DNA from: JARKQH01 sp964631605
Lineage (GTDB): Bacteria; Verrucomicrobiota; Verrucomicrobiia; Limisphaerales; UBA8199
Direction: 5' to 3'
Assembly (NCBI GenBank): GCA_964631605.1
Contig: CAZVYG010000065.1
Coordinates: 1-31,321, forward strand
Length of the DNA stretch: 31,321 nt
A program made the position numbers and the translations under genes. The notes under the pieces are model-generated. The model had not been told where the DNA came from, searched no databases, and worked only from the letters and a program-made list of their open reading frames with translations. Within the stretch, counting starts at the first letter, position 1. Each line of letters starts with the position of its first letter. Of the stretch, positions 1-6,217 are shown in pieces.

Positions 1-2
1 CC

Positions 3-1631
3 ACCCTCCTCCCCACCCTTGCGGGATTGTGCTTCGGCCTCGCTTTTCTGATGAAGCAGCACGGGATTTTCTTCGTGCTCTTCGGCGGCCTGTTCCTGCT
101 CTGGCGCTGGATCGAGCCGCGCCTGCCTCGCGATCCGCGGAAGGTGGACCCCAAACTCCGCTGGAAAGCCCGCGCCCAGCGCGAAGCCATCTTCACGAGC
201 GAACCTGTCCCCGAACGCGCCCGGCCCAAAAGCGGCCCGCGCACCCCCGCCCCCGCCGCCCCCGGAAAACGATTGTCCCTGATCGCCCAGGCAAAGGCCG
301 GAGGTCAGAGGTCGGAGGCCGGAGGTCAGAGGTCGGAGGCCGGAGGTCTGAGGTCGGAGGCCGGAGGTCTGAGGTCGGAGGCCGGAGGTCCGAGGTCGGA
401 GGTCGGAGGTCAGAGGTCAGAGGCCGCCGCGCCCCACCTTCCTACTTCCTCACCTTCGCACCTTCCTACTTTCGCACCTTCCCACTTTCCTACTCCCCCA
501 CCTTCCCACCGTCCCACTCCTTCCGCGCCCAAATTCATTTCCCAATCTTCGCCGGTTCCCCCGCCGCCGCCTTTGCTGCCGACCCGGACCTTCCTCAAGC
601 AGGTCGCCCTCTTCTCCATCGCCGCAGCCGTTCCCTACCTCCTCACCTGCGTCATCCTCTGGTTGGCGGGCGTCTTTCCCCAGTTCTGGTTCTGGACCGT
701 GACCTACGCCGGCAAGTACGCTTCGGCACTCCCAATCGCTGATGGACCTTCCCTGCTGCGCAATGCGCTAAGAACTGTGATCGGCCCCAATGTTCTCTTT
801 TGGATTTTGCCCTGGGTTGGCGCGACAGTCTTGTGGTGGGATTGGCGGCTTAAGGCCCAAAACCGCTTTCTTCTGTGCGCCCTGCTCGTCTGCTCGCTGG
901 CTTCCGCCAGTGTTGGACTTTATTTCCGTGGACACTATTTCATTCCCGTGCTGCCCGTCCTCGGCCTGCTGATCGGCGTGGCCGTCAGCCGGGCCGTCTG
1001 GCTGCTGCGCCATGACCGCACCCTCGAGCTGATGCTGGCGTTTCCCGTCCTCCTGCTGTTCATCGCTGGGATTGTCGTGCCTCTCTCGGGCCACGGCGCT
1101 CTCTGGTTTGCCGCCTCGGCTCAGGAGGCCGGCCGTCGGGTTTACTCCACCAGCCTGCTCACCGACGCCGCCCTCGTCGCGGACCACCTCCGAACCAACA
1201 CCCCGCCTGATGCCCGGATTGCGGTCCTGGGCTCCGAACCCCAGATTTACTTCCTGAGCAGACGCCGCTCCGCCACCGGCCATATCTACACCTATGCGCT
1301 CATGGAGCCGCAGCCTTATGCGCGCCGAATGCAGGAGGAAATGATTGCAGAAATCGAACGCAACCAGCCGCAATTTGTGGTCTATGTCGAGGAACCGTAT
1401 TCGTGGCTCCGCCGGGACGGGTCCGAACCGCGCCTGTTCGATTGGTGGAGCGAGTACTGGCCTCGCGAGCTCGCGCTCGTGAAAACCGTGCCGATCGAGA
1501 CCGAAATCGAGGATCGGGTCGAGGCGACCGGGGCCAACATCCAGATACGCCAGGGCAAACGCATCCGCACCGGCCAGCTCCTCGTGTTCCAGCGCAAGCC
1601 AACTGACCAGACCACCGACAATCAGCCATAG
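3..1631 (+). CDS. Glycosyltransferase family 39-like membrane protein, 5'-truncated by window edge
   Basis: This is the C-terminal part of an ArnT/PMT-like (GT-C fold) membrane glycosyltransferase that would move sugars from polyprenyl carriers at the cytoplasmic membrane. The frame is open from base 3, with no convincing start; the TTG at 27 lies inside a membrane segment, so the true start is probably upstream of the window. Hydrophobic helices occur near the start and across roughly 600-1120, with a RGHYFIPVLPVLG stretch typical of the last helices of the family. A soluble C-terminal domain (about 1140-1620) follows, with the pattern PDARIAVLGSEPQIYFLS. Between the helices lies an abnormal hydrophilic stretch (about 230-590) built from six 21-bp repeats and a CACCTTC-type repeat, which should form a cytoplasmic or periplasmic linker. 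The family call is inference from topology and motifs. Confidence 0.75.
   Translation, partial: TLLPTLAGLCFGLAFLMKQHGIFFVLFGGLFLLWRWIEPRLPRDPRKVDPKLRWKARAQREAIFTSEPVPERARPKSGPRTPAPAAPGKRLSLIAQAKAGGQRSEAGGQRSEAGGLRSEAGGLRSEAGGPRSEVGGQRSEAAAPHLPTSSPSHLPTFAPSHFPTPPPSHRPTPSAPKFISQSSPVPPPPPLLPTRTFLKQVALFSIAAAVPYLLTCVILWLAGVFPQFWFWTVTYAGKYASALPIADGPSLLRNALRTVIGPNVLFWILPWVGATVLWWDWRLKAQNRFLLCALLVCSLASASVGLYFRGHYFIPVLPVLGLLIGVAVSRAVWLLRHDRTLELMLAFPVLLLFIAGIVVPLSGHGALWFAASAQEAGRRVYSTSLLTDAALVADHLRTNTPPDARIAVLGSEPQIYFLSRRRSATGHIYTYALMEPQPYARRMQEEMIAEIERNQPQFVVYVEEPYSWLRRDGSEPRLFDWWSEYWPRELALVKTVPIETEIEDRVEATGANIQIRQGKRIRTGQLLVFQRKPTDQTTDNQP
298..423 (+). repeat. Six in-frame 21-bp tandem repeats inside a coding sequence
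   Basis: Six consecutive 21-bp copies start at 298, 319, 340, 361, 382 and 403, each beginning CCGGAGGTC (TCGGAGGTC in the last). Copies differ mainly at one or two positions. Because 21 is a multiple of three the frame is kept, and each copy encodes a seven-residue unit of the type GGQRSEA, GGLRSEA or GGPRSEV. There are no spacers, so this is not a CRISPR array. Confidence 0.95.
432..530 (+). repeat. CACCTTCC-type degenerate tandem repeat within a coding sequence
   Basis: This pyrimidine-rich tract consists of about ten degenerate units of the form CACCTTCCYAC, encoding a run of HLPT, HFPT and HRPT peptides. The same word is repeated between genes at 6101-6137, so it appears to belong to a dispersed family rather than being specific to this protein. 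Confidence 0.75.
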
Positions 1632-1662
1632 GGCAAAGACTGGGGGACCATGGGATGAGGGG

Positions 1663-1734
1663 ACTATCCGACCATCGGACTATCCGACCATCGGACTATC
1701 CGACCATCGGACTATCGGACTATCGGACCATCGG
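1663..1734. repeat. Nine tandem 8-bp units (ACYATCSG)
   Basis: Nine consecutive octamers run without interruption. Three pairs of ACTATCCG plus ACCATCGG form 16-bp higher-order units at 1663, 1679 and 1695. Two ACTATCGG copies and one ACCATCGG copy then follow. The array sits directly downstream of the glycosyltransferase gene and has no coding role. Confidence 0.95.
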
Positions 1735-1783
1735 ACTTGGGACGTAGTTTGGGTCTTTGCCCACCGCCCGGTTTCCTGCCCCT

Positions 1784-1950
1784 TTCCGTGTCTTCCGTGT
1801 GTTCCGTGGTTCCTCCCCTTTTTAACCACGGAATACTCGGAACACACGGAAATGAACAAATGAACAAAAGAAATACTCCTGATCGAGTGGCTCTCTCCCC
1901 ACAGTCCAGTTTTATTCCCCCTTTCCGTGCCCTCCGTGTGTTCCGTGGTT
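1784..1950. repeat. TTCCGTGNN nine-base-period repeats in three arms of alternating orientation
   Basis: Each 28-bp arm is three copies of TTCCGTG spaced by two variable bases and ending in GTT. Arms lie at 1784-1811 (plus), 1824-1851 (reverse complement) and 1923-1950 (plus). The first two are separated by 12 bases and can pair over about 24 of 28 positions. The rest of 1632-1991 holds only the octamer array above and unremarkable sequence. Open frames read through these repeats (TEHTEGTE-type peptides) are artefacts. Confidence 0.9.
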
Positions 1951-1991
1951 CGCTCGCCCCAACGCCGCAACGCGGCTGCGCTTCCTCGCCA

Positions 1992-2429
1992 CTACACGGG
2001 GAAGAGCGCGAACCCAAGTAGTCTCCCGGCATCACGCATTCGTCGGTCATTGACAACCAACTCGAGCTGGTTGTCAGCCCGGGCGGAGGCCAAGTGCAGG
2101 GCATCGAGTGTACGGATGGCCAACAGAGGGGCTTGGCGATAACACCTGGCAATGATGCCATTGAATTCGTTCTCCACCCGGTTGTCCATCTCGACGATCC
2201 GAATCTGGCCGGCGGCGATGTCCTGGTTCACTTGCGCCAGGACACTCTCGGCCATACCCGGCCGGATCAGGCCCTCGCTCTCCTTGCGGAAGGCAACGCA
2301 CCTCATCTCATAGAGGGCGACTCTCGCGGTCGCTATGACGGCTTCCCCTGCCGCTTTTTGGGTGTACGCGCCAGAGTCAGGCTCGGGTAGGTAGAGCTTG
2401 CTCAAAGCCGAGGTATCCCAGTAGCTCAT
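1992..2429 (-). CDS. VapC-like PIN-domain ribonuclease toxin
   Basis: This 145-residue protein is a PIN-domain endoribonuclease of the VapC type, the toxin half of a type II toxin-antitoxin module. The acidic metal-binding set of the fold is visible: D5 in the opening YWDTSALSKLY motif, E41 in ALYEMRC, D109 in RTLDALHLA and D128 in VVNDRRM. Length is normal for VapC. The ATG at 2429 lies four bases after the stop of the antitoxin gene, and that stop lies within a GAGGG sequence next to the start, so translation is probably coupled. By family knowledge the target would be tRNA or rRNA, but nothing here shows which. Confidence 0.9.
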   Translation of the reverse strand: MSYWDTSALSKLYLPEPDSGAYTQKAAGEAVIATARVALYEMRCVAFRKESEGLIRPGMAESVLAQVNQDIAAGQIRIVEMDNRVENEFNGIIARCYRQAPLLAIRTLDALHLASARADNQLELVVNDRRMRDAGRLLGFALFPV

Positions 2430-2433
2430 GCCC

Positions 2434-2682
2434 TCAGTTTCCGCGGTCTTCTTCGAGTATCTGTTCGACGCTGAGGCCAGTTTTGCCAGTCGAAACCCGC
2501 TGGCGCAATTGAGCCAACTCTGCGAGCCAGGCCTGCCGATTCGGCGAAGGATTGGCCTGCCGCAACCCCGTAAGCTTGGCCACCGGGCGTCCCTCGCTGG
2601 TTATGACCACTTCCTCGCCCTGTTGCACCATCCCCAGCAACTTGACCAAGTCGGCCTGTGTTTGCTCCAACGTCGCAGTCAT
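2434..2682 (-). CDS. Phd/YefM-family antitoxin
   Basis: This 82-residue protein has the Phd/YefM N-terminal pattern: a helix (TQADLVKLLGMVQQGEEVVI) followed by SEGRPVAKL, the DNA-binding and dimerisation region. A variable C-terminal tail (about residues 45-82) would wrap the toxin. It precedes the PIN-domain gene by four bases, in the usual antitoxin-first order, and would neutralise the toxin and repress the operon. A purine-rich AAAGGGGG sequence just upstream of the ATG (complement of about 2685-2692) can serve as a strong ribosome binding site. The pairing of a Phd-like antitoxin with a PIN toxin is common. Confidence 0.9.
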   Translation of the reverse strand: MTATLEQTQADLVKLLGMVQQGEEVVITSEGRPVAKLTGLRQANPSPNRQAWLAELAQLRQRVSTGKTGLSVEQILEEDRGN

Positions 2683-2766
2683 ATACCCCCTTTAACCGCT
2701 TTCTGACCGAAAATCAACCCAATCAATTCGCCGCAGCGACGTCGGCACTCAACCTTGTTAAAAACC

Positions 2767-2905
2767 AACCACGGAAGACTGAGTTAACCACGGAATACAC
2801 GGAACACACGGAAAGAAAGTTACTTGCTCCCTTCTTTAATCTTTTCCGTGTATTCCGTGTATTCCGTGGTTTATCCCGCCAACCTTTTCCGTGTGTTCCG
2901 TGGTT
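2767..2905. repeat. TTCCGTGNN inverted-repeat element, nearly perfect hairpin
   Basis: A reverse-oriented 28-bp arm at 2786-2813 faces a forward arm at 2844-2871 across a 30-base loop. The arms match at 27 of 28 positions. A partial reverse unit precedes them at 2767-2776 and a two-unit forward partial follows at 2887-2905. The rest of the 2683-3305 gap contains no supported gene. It holds these repeats, an AT-rich stretch and the promoter at 3239-3267. Confidence 0.92.
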
Positions 2906-3238
2906 TGTCCTGCCACAAAATCAGCCAATCCCCGCGCCCTTGGGGACAACCCCGCCCATCACCCGCTCCCTGCCTTTGCAAACCGGTCCATTGATAATTC
3001 ACCCCAAATCATTTTTTATAAGCATCTTACATCAATTCAGTTGTTCTCCGTCCGGTCGTTCTCAATCCTGCGAATACAGCCCGATTTCCAGGCAGTTCAG
3101 GTTGGCTCCAAACCTGCTTTTACCCCTTCCCGCAACCTGTCGGGACAAGTACGGAATGAATTGCAGACGTGCCGGATACGTCGGCCATCGGCCCTAAAAT
3201 GGGGTCCGAAAAAATGTTCAAAAAAAATAAAAAAAACG

Positions 3239-3267
3239 TTGACTCGGCCCCCGGTTTCATGCATAGT
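3239..3267 (+). promoter_or_regulatory. Sigma-70-type promoter for the secreted-protein gene at 3306
   Basis: TTGACT (3239-3244) and CATAGT (3262-3267) are separated by 17 bases and lie 39 bases upstream of the ATG at 3306. The -35 box matches consensus at five of six positions and the -10 box at four. An A-rich run (about 3218-3236) lies just upstream and could act as an UP-like element. The start itself lacks a clear Shine-Dalgarno sequence. Confidence 0.6.
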
Positions 3268-3305
3268 GGCGCCACACACGGTAAACACATAACTACAAAA
3301 ACAGC

Positions 3306-3938
3306 ATGAAAAAAACACTACTCTGTGCTGCGCTCGTCGCAGCAGGCATCGCCACCTCCGTGGCTCAAAACGTTTATTCCCTAAACGTTGTCGGGTATTA
3401 CAACATCACCATTCCGGCGAACCAATTGGTCATGATCGCCAATCAGCTCAACACGACCAACAACACCATAGCCTCCTTGCTGCCCAACGGCCCGGCGGGA
3501 GCTACCCTCTACAAATACAGTGGTGGTTACACCGCGTACGTGTTCGATGATTTGGACAACGCCTGGACTCCTGACGGCAACGCCACGCTTAATCCCGGCG
3601 AAGGCGCGTTCTTCCGCAGTCCGAATGCCACGACTCTGACTTTTGTCGGCGAAGTGATGCAAGGCAGCCTAACGAACACCACCCCGATCAATGTGCAGGT
3701 TATGCGCAGCTCGATGGTGCCTCAGGCCGGTGGAATTACCTCCGTTCTCGGTCTCCCGGGTGAGGGTGGTGACACCGTTTACAAGTACGCGGGCGGTTAC
3801 ACGGCCTACGTGTTTGACGACTTGGATCTGGCTTGGACCCCGAGCGAGCCGTCCTTCAGCGTTGGCGAAGCTTTCTTCCTCAAGAAGGCTCCCACCTCTA
3901 CTCAGGCACTTTGGGTTCGTAATTTCACGGTCAATTAA
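3306..3938 (+). CDS. Secreted protein with internal duplication, function unknown
   Basis: This 210-residue protein begins with a clear Sec signal peptide (MKKTLLCAALVAAGIATSVA, cleavage after about residue 20). The mature part opens with QNVYSLNVVGYYN, an opening I recognise from uncharacterised secreted verrucomicrobial proteins. The segment at residues 68-89 recurs at 158-179 (19 of 22 residues identical, including GGYTAYVFDDLD), so the mature protein is two modules about 90 residues apart. At DNA level the two copies differ at many synonymous positions, which suggests an old duplication kept by selection. No catalytic motif or anchor is visible, and no function is assigned. It precedes a PEP-CTERM gene by 56 bases and may be co-transcribed with it. 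Confidence 0.85.
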   Translation: MKKTLLCAALVAAGIATSVAQNVYSLNVVGYYNITIPANQLVMIANQLNTTNNTIASLLPNGPAGATLYKYSGGYTAYVFDDLDNAWTPDGNATLNPGEGAFFRSPNATTLTFVGEVMQGSLTNTTPINVQVMRSSMVPQAGGITSVLGLPGEGGDTVYKYAGGYTAYVFDDLDLAWTPSEPSFSVGEAFFLKKAPTSTQALWVRNFTVN

Positions 3939-3994
3939 CCAAAAACCAAAGGAAAGTTAGCTAACTCCAAAACCAACAAAAAACCACAACTAGT

Positions 3995-4606
3995 ATGAAA
4001 AAAGTCCTACTTACATTGGCTGCCGTCGCTTGTGCTGCTAGCGTGTTTGCGCAGGGAACGGTTGTCTTCAATAATCGTGTCACTGGCACGTTGATCACCC
4101 ACGTTTACCTCGGCGGTAATAGCCAGTTGGCGGGCAATGGCCCCACGGACCTGCCGGCCGGCTCAACAGCTTGGGGAGCTGAGTTCGTGCCCTTGGCAGG
4201 CTCTGGTTACACGGCCGCGTTGTTGGCGGGGCCCGACTTGCTGCAGGCCACCCCGACGACCACCTTCCGCACGGGTACTGGTGCCGGGTTCTTGGCCGGT
4301 ATTACGGTGACCCTACAGGGCGTGGCCAAGGATGCCCCCTCTGCGCAGATGCAGATGGTCGCTTGGGACAACAAGGGCGGAACCATCACTGACTGGACTG
4401 CTGCCAAGGCCGCTTGGCAGGCCGGTCAGATTGCTGCTGGCGCCTCTCCGATCTTCACGGTTGCGTCAATCGGTGGCGACTTCAACGTTCCCCCTTACAT
4501 GACCGGGCTGCAGAGCTTCAACATCTACCTGATTCCTGAGCCGAGCACGTTTGCGCTGGCCGGATTGGGTGCTGCCGCTCTGATGATCTTCCGCCGTCGC
4601 AAGTAA
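3995..4606 (+). CDS. PEP-CTERM sorting-domain protein
   Basis: This 203-residue exported protein starts with the signal peptide MKKVLLTLAAVACAASVFAQ. It ends at residues 181-203 with the tripartite PEP-CTERM signal: PEPST, then a hydrophobic helix, then the basic tail RRRK. In characterised systems this tail is recognised by an exosortase (EpsH family), which removes it and delivers the protein to the envelope or extracellular matrix. No exosortase gene is in the window. The body (residues 21-175) is Gly/Ala/Thr-rich with no recognisable enzymatic motif. A strong terminator follows 23 bases after the stop. Confidence 0.92.
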   Translation: MKKVLLTLAAVACAASVFAQGTVVFNNRVTGTLITHVYLGGNSQLAGNGPTDLPAGSTAWGAEFVPLAGSGYTAALLAGPDLLQATPTTTFRTGTGAGFLAGITVTLQGVAKDAPSAQMQMVAWDNKGGTITDWTAAKAAWQAGQIAAGASPIFTVASIGGDFNVPPYMTGLQSFNIYLIPEPSTFALAGLGAAALMIFRRRK

Positions 4607-4629
4607 GACGCGGTAGTCAATCTCTCACG

Positions 4630-4658
4630 GAAGCCGCTCGAAAGAGCGGCTTCTTTTT
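4630..4658 (+). terminator. Intrinsic terminator after the PEP-CTERM gene
   Basis: A perfect 10-bp stem (GAAGCCGCTC, 4630-4639, with GAGCGGCTTC, 4644-4653) closed by a GAAA tetraloop is followed directly by TTTTT (4654-4658). This is a textbook Rho-independent terminator and ends the 3306-4606 transcript. Confidence 0.93.
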
Positions 4659-4735
4659 GTACGTACGCGAAACCCGCCGTTTGCGTACCTGTCCCAACGC
4701 ATCCATTCCCGCCGCAACGCGGTTCCGTAACCCAG

Positions 4736-4959
4736 CCCCGTAGGGGCGACATGTCTGTAGGATCCACGGGAGCTTTTCGCCCCAAGCTCCGTAGGAGCGG
4801 CATACCTCCCCAATCCGATCCGCGCCCATGCCGGCCTTACGGACCTTCGAAATGGAATAATGGGAACCTTGGTTTCTACCCACATGCCGGCCCTAACGGG
4901 CCTGACAACGCAACGAACCAAACGCCGGGTTGTCCAACCATGCCGGCCCTACGGGACTG
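4736..4959. repeat. Dispersed CCGTAGGG-CGGCAT repeats, five copies in both orientations
   Basis: Forward copies (CCGTAGGGGCGACAT type) occur at 4738-4752 and 4789-4803. Reverse-complement copies (ATGCCGGCCCTACGG type) occur at 4829-4843, 4884-4899 and 4940-4954. They are separated by 35-45 bases of unrelated sequence. The 4607-4971 gap contains the terminator above and these repeats, with no supported gene. Confidence 0.85.
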
Positions 4960-4971
4960 AAAATGGCGTGG

Positions 4972-5940
4972 CTAAAACTGCGGCATCCCGGGCGGACGTG
5001 GCACTTGCGGCTGCTGTTGCTGCTGTTGCTGAACTTGTTGTTGCTGCTGTTGCTCCTGTTGCTGCAACTGGCTCAACGACGTCGGCGGCAATGGAGGCCA
5101 ATTCGGGTCGTTCGCCTTCTGCAAACGTTGCGCTTCAACCAGAATATCGTGCTCTTCCGGCGTTAGATTCCTCTCCGGCGGCCAATTAGGTTGCAGCTTG
5201 GGGGTGGACGCTGGCGCGAGGAGGGAGCCGGCATTCAGCGCACCTGCGGCGGTGGTTCCGGCAGTGGCTCCGGGCGCGACCGTGGCGCCGTAGGTGGCGC
5301 CGTACGAGGCGCCATAAGCCGGCTGCGGAGGCTGGGTGTCGGTCCCGCTGGTGCGCACGCTGCGAGTGGGGATGCTGCGCAGGCCGGCGGCGGTAAATGG
5401 GGTGCCCGGGGCGATGCTCGCTGAGCCTCCGACCGGCGTCGCCGAGGCCGTCCCGCCCACCAACGGCATCGGAATGCCAGGGGCGCCCGGCGCCGCGGGA
5501 GCGCCGGGAGCGGGGGCGGACGCCAGTTTCGGGCCGTTCTTTTCAAACGTCAGTTCCTCGACCACGCCCGCGTTTCGCACCTTGACCATGCCGGCCACGG
5601 GGTCAATTTCAAGAACTTCAATTTCCCCCTCGCGTTGGCCGATGGTGAGAATGAAGGATTGCTCCCCTTTCGGGGTCTCGCCCGGCTTGGCCGGCGCAGC
5701 GGGCACCTTCATCAACGCCTGTTTCCGGCCCAGAATGTCGGTGATGCCGGTAAGGATGATTTTCGAGGGCTGCGGCTTGTTGAGCTCGGCGGGACTCGGC
5801 GGCGGCGGCGGGTCTTTGAGTCCAAATAGGTTCCGCTCCACGATGCCTTTGTACGGGTTGTCGCCGGGAACCGCGCCCGTTTTCAAGCACAACCCAAGGG
5901 CGGCCGCCCCGCACATCAGAGCCGTTCCGAGACGAGTCAT
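4972..5940 (-). CDS. Secreted Pro/Gln-rich protein, possibly GspC/PilP-like
   Basis: This 322-residue protein starts with a signal-like hydrophobic segment (residues about 3-20). An NPYKGIVERNLFGLK motif follows at about 27-41 and then a proline run. The order signal, NxF/NLF motif and Pro-rich linker recalls periplasmic linker proteins of type II secretion or type IV pili (GspC, PilP), but the resemblance is short. Residues about 55-135 look like a compact domain (KIILTGITDILGRKQALMKV, then VEELTF). The remainder is Ala/Pro/Gly-rich with YGATYGAT repeats and ends in a glutamine-rich tract and PRPPGMPQF. The poly-Q region is encoded by a CTG/TTG microsatellite. No other secretion gene is adjacent, so the role is a guess. 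Confidence 0.7.
   Translation of the reverse strand: MTRLGTALMCGAAALGLCLKTGAVPGDNPYKGIVERNLFGLKDPPPPPSPAELNKPQPSKIILTGITDILGRKQALMKVPAAPAKPGETPKGEQSFILTIGQREGEIEVLEIDPVAGMVKVRNAGVVEELTFEKNGPKLASAPAPGAPAAPGAPGIPMPLVGGTASATPVGGSASIAPGTPFTAAGLRSIPTRSVRTSGTDTQPPQPAYGASYGATYGATVAPGATAGTTAAGALNAGSLLAPASTPKLQPNWPPERNLTPEEHDILVEAQRLQKANDPNWPPLPPTSLSQLQQQEQQQQQQVQQQQQQQPQVPRPPGMPQF
5014..5064 (-). repeat. Trinucleotide (CAG/CAA) microsatellite encoding poly-glutamine
   Basis: Read on the plus strand, the tract is built almost wholly of CTG and TTG triplets with rare interruptions. On the coding (minus) strand it gives glutamine runs broken by single Glu or Val residues near the C-terminus of the 4972-5940 protein. 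Triplet slippage would change tract length without breaking the frame. Confidence 0.85.
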
Positions 5941-6005
5941 ATAACCAGCATATTGTTTTAATTAATATACACCACCTTTTTCCTTTCGTTGCGTCTTTCC
6001 GTGGG

Positions 6006-6137
6006 AACCACAGAATACTCGGAACACACGGAAACCTGAGACCCAGCCTGGGCTTTGGCTTCCTTCCTCTTTCCGTGTCTTCCGTGTATTCCGTGGTTTC
6101 TCACCTTCTCACCTTCTCACCTTCCTACCTTCCCACC
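6006..6137. repeat. TTCCGTGNN inverted-repeat element followed by CACCTTC repeats
   Basis: A reverse arm (6006-6033) and a forward arm (6071-6098) of the nine-base-period family flank a 37-base core, the same arrangement as at 2786-2871. The CACCTTCTCA/CACCTTCCTA words of 6101-6137 follow immediately and match the type found within the coding sequence at 432-530. The 5941-6217 gap otherwise shows no gene. Confidence 0.88.
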
Positions 6138-6217
6138 CCCTCTCCCCCCCTCTCCCCCCAAACCGGCTTTGCCTTTCGACACCGAGTCGGGCACACTGCC
6201 GGCCCTGATTGCCGCCA

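Noticed and set aside
298..423. CRISPR-like array
   Set aside because: The units are contiguous without spacers and lie in a coding frame.
1680..2161. Minus-strand open frames through the repeat region (peptides such as TTEHTEGTERG)
   Set aside because: They are translations of the TTCCGTGNN and octamer repeats, a familiar artefact of this repeat type.
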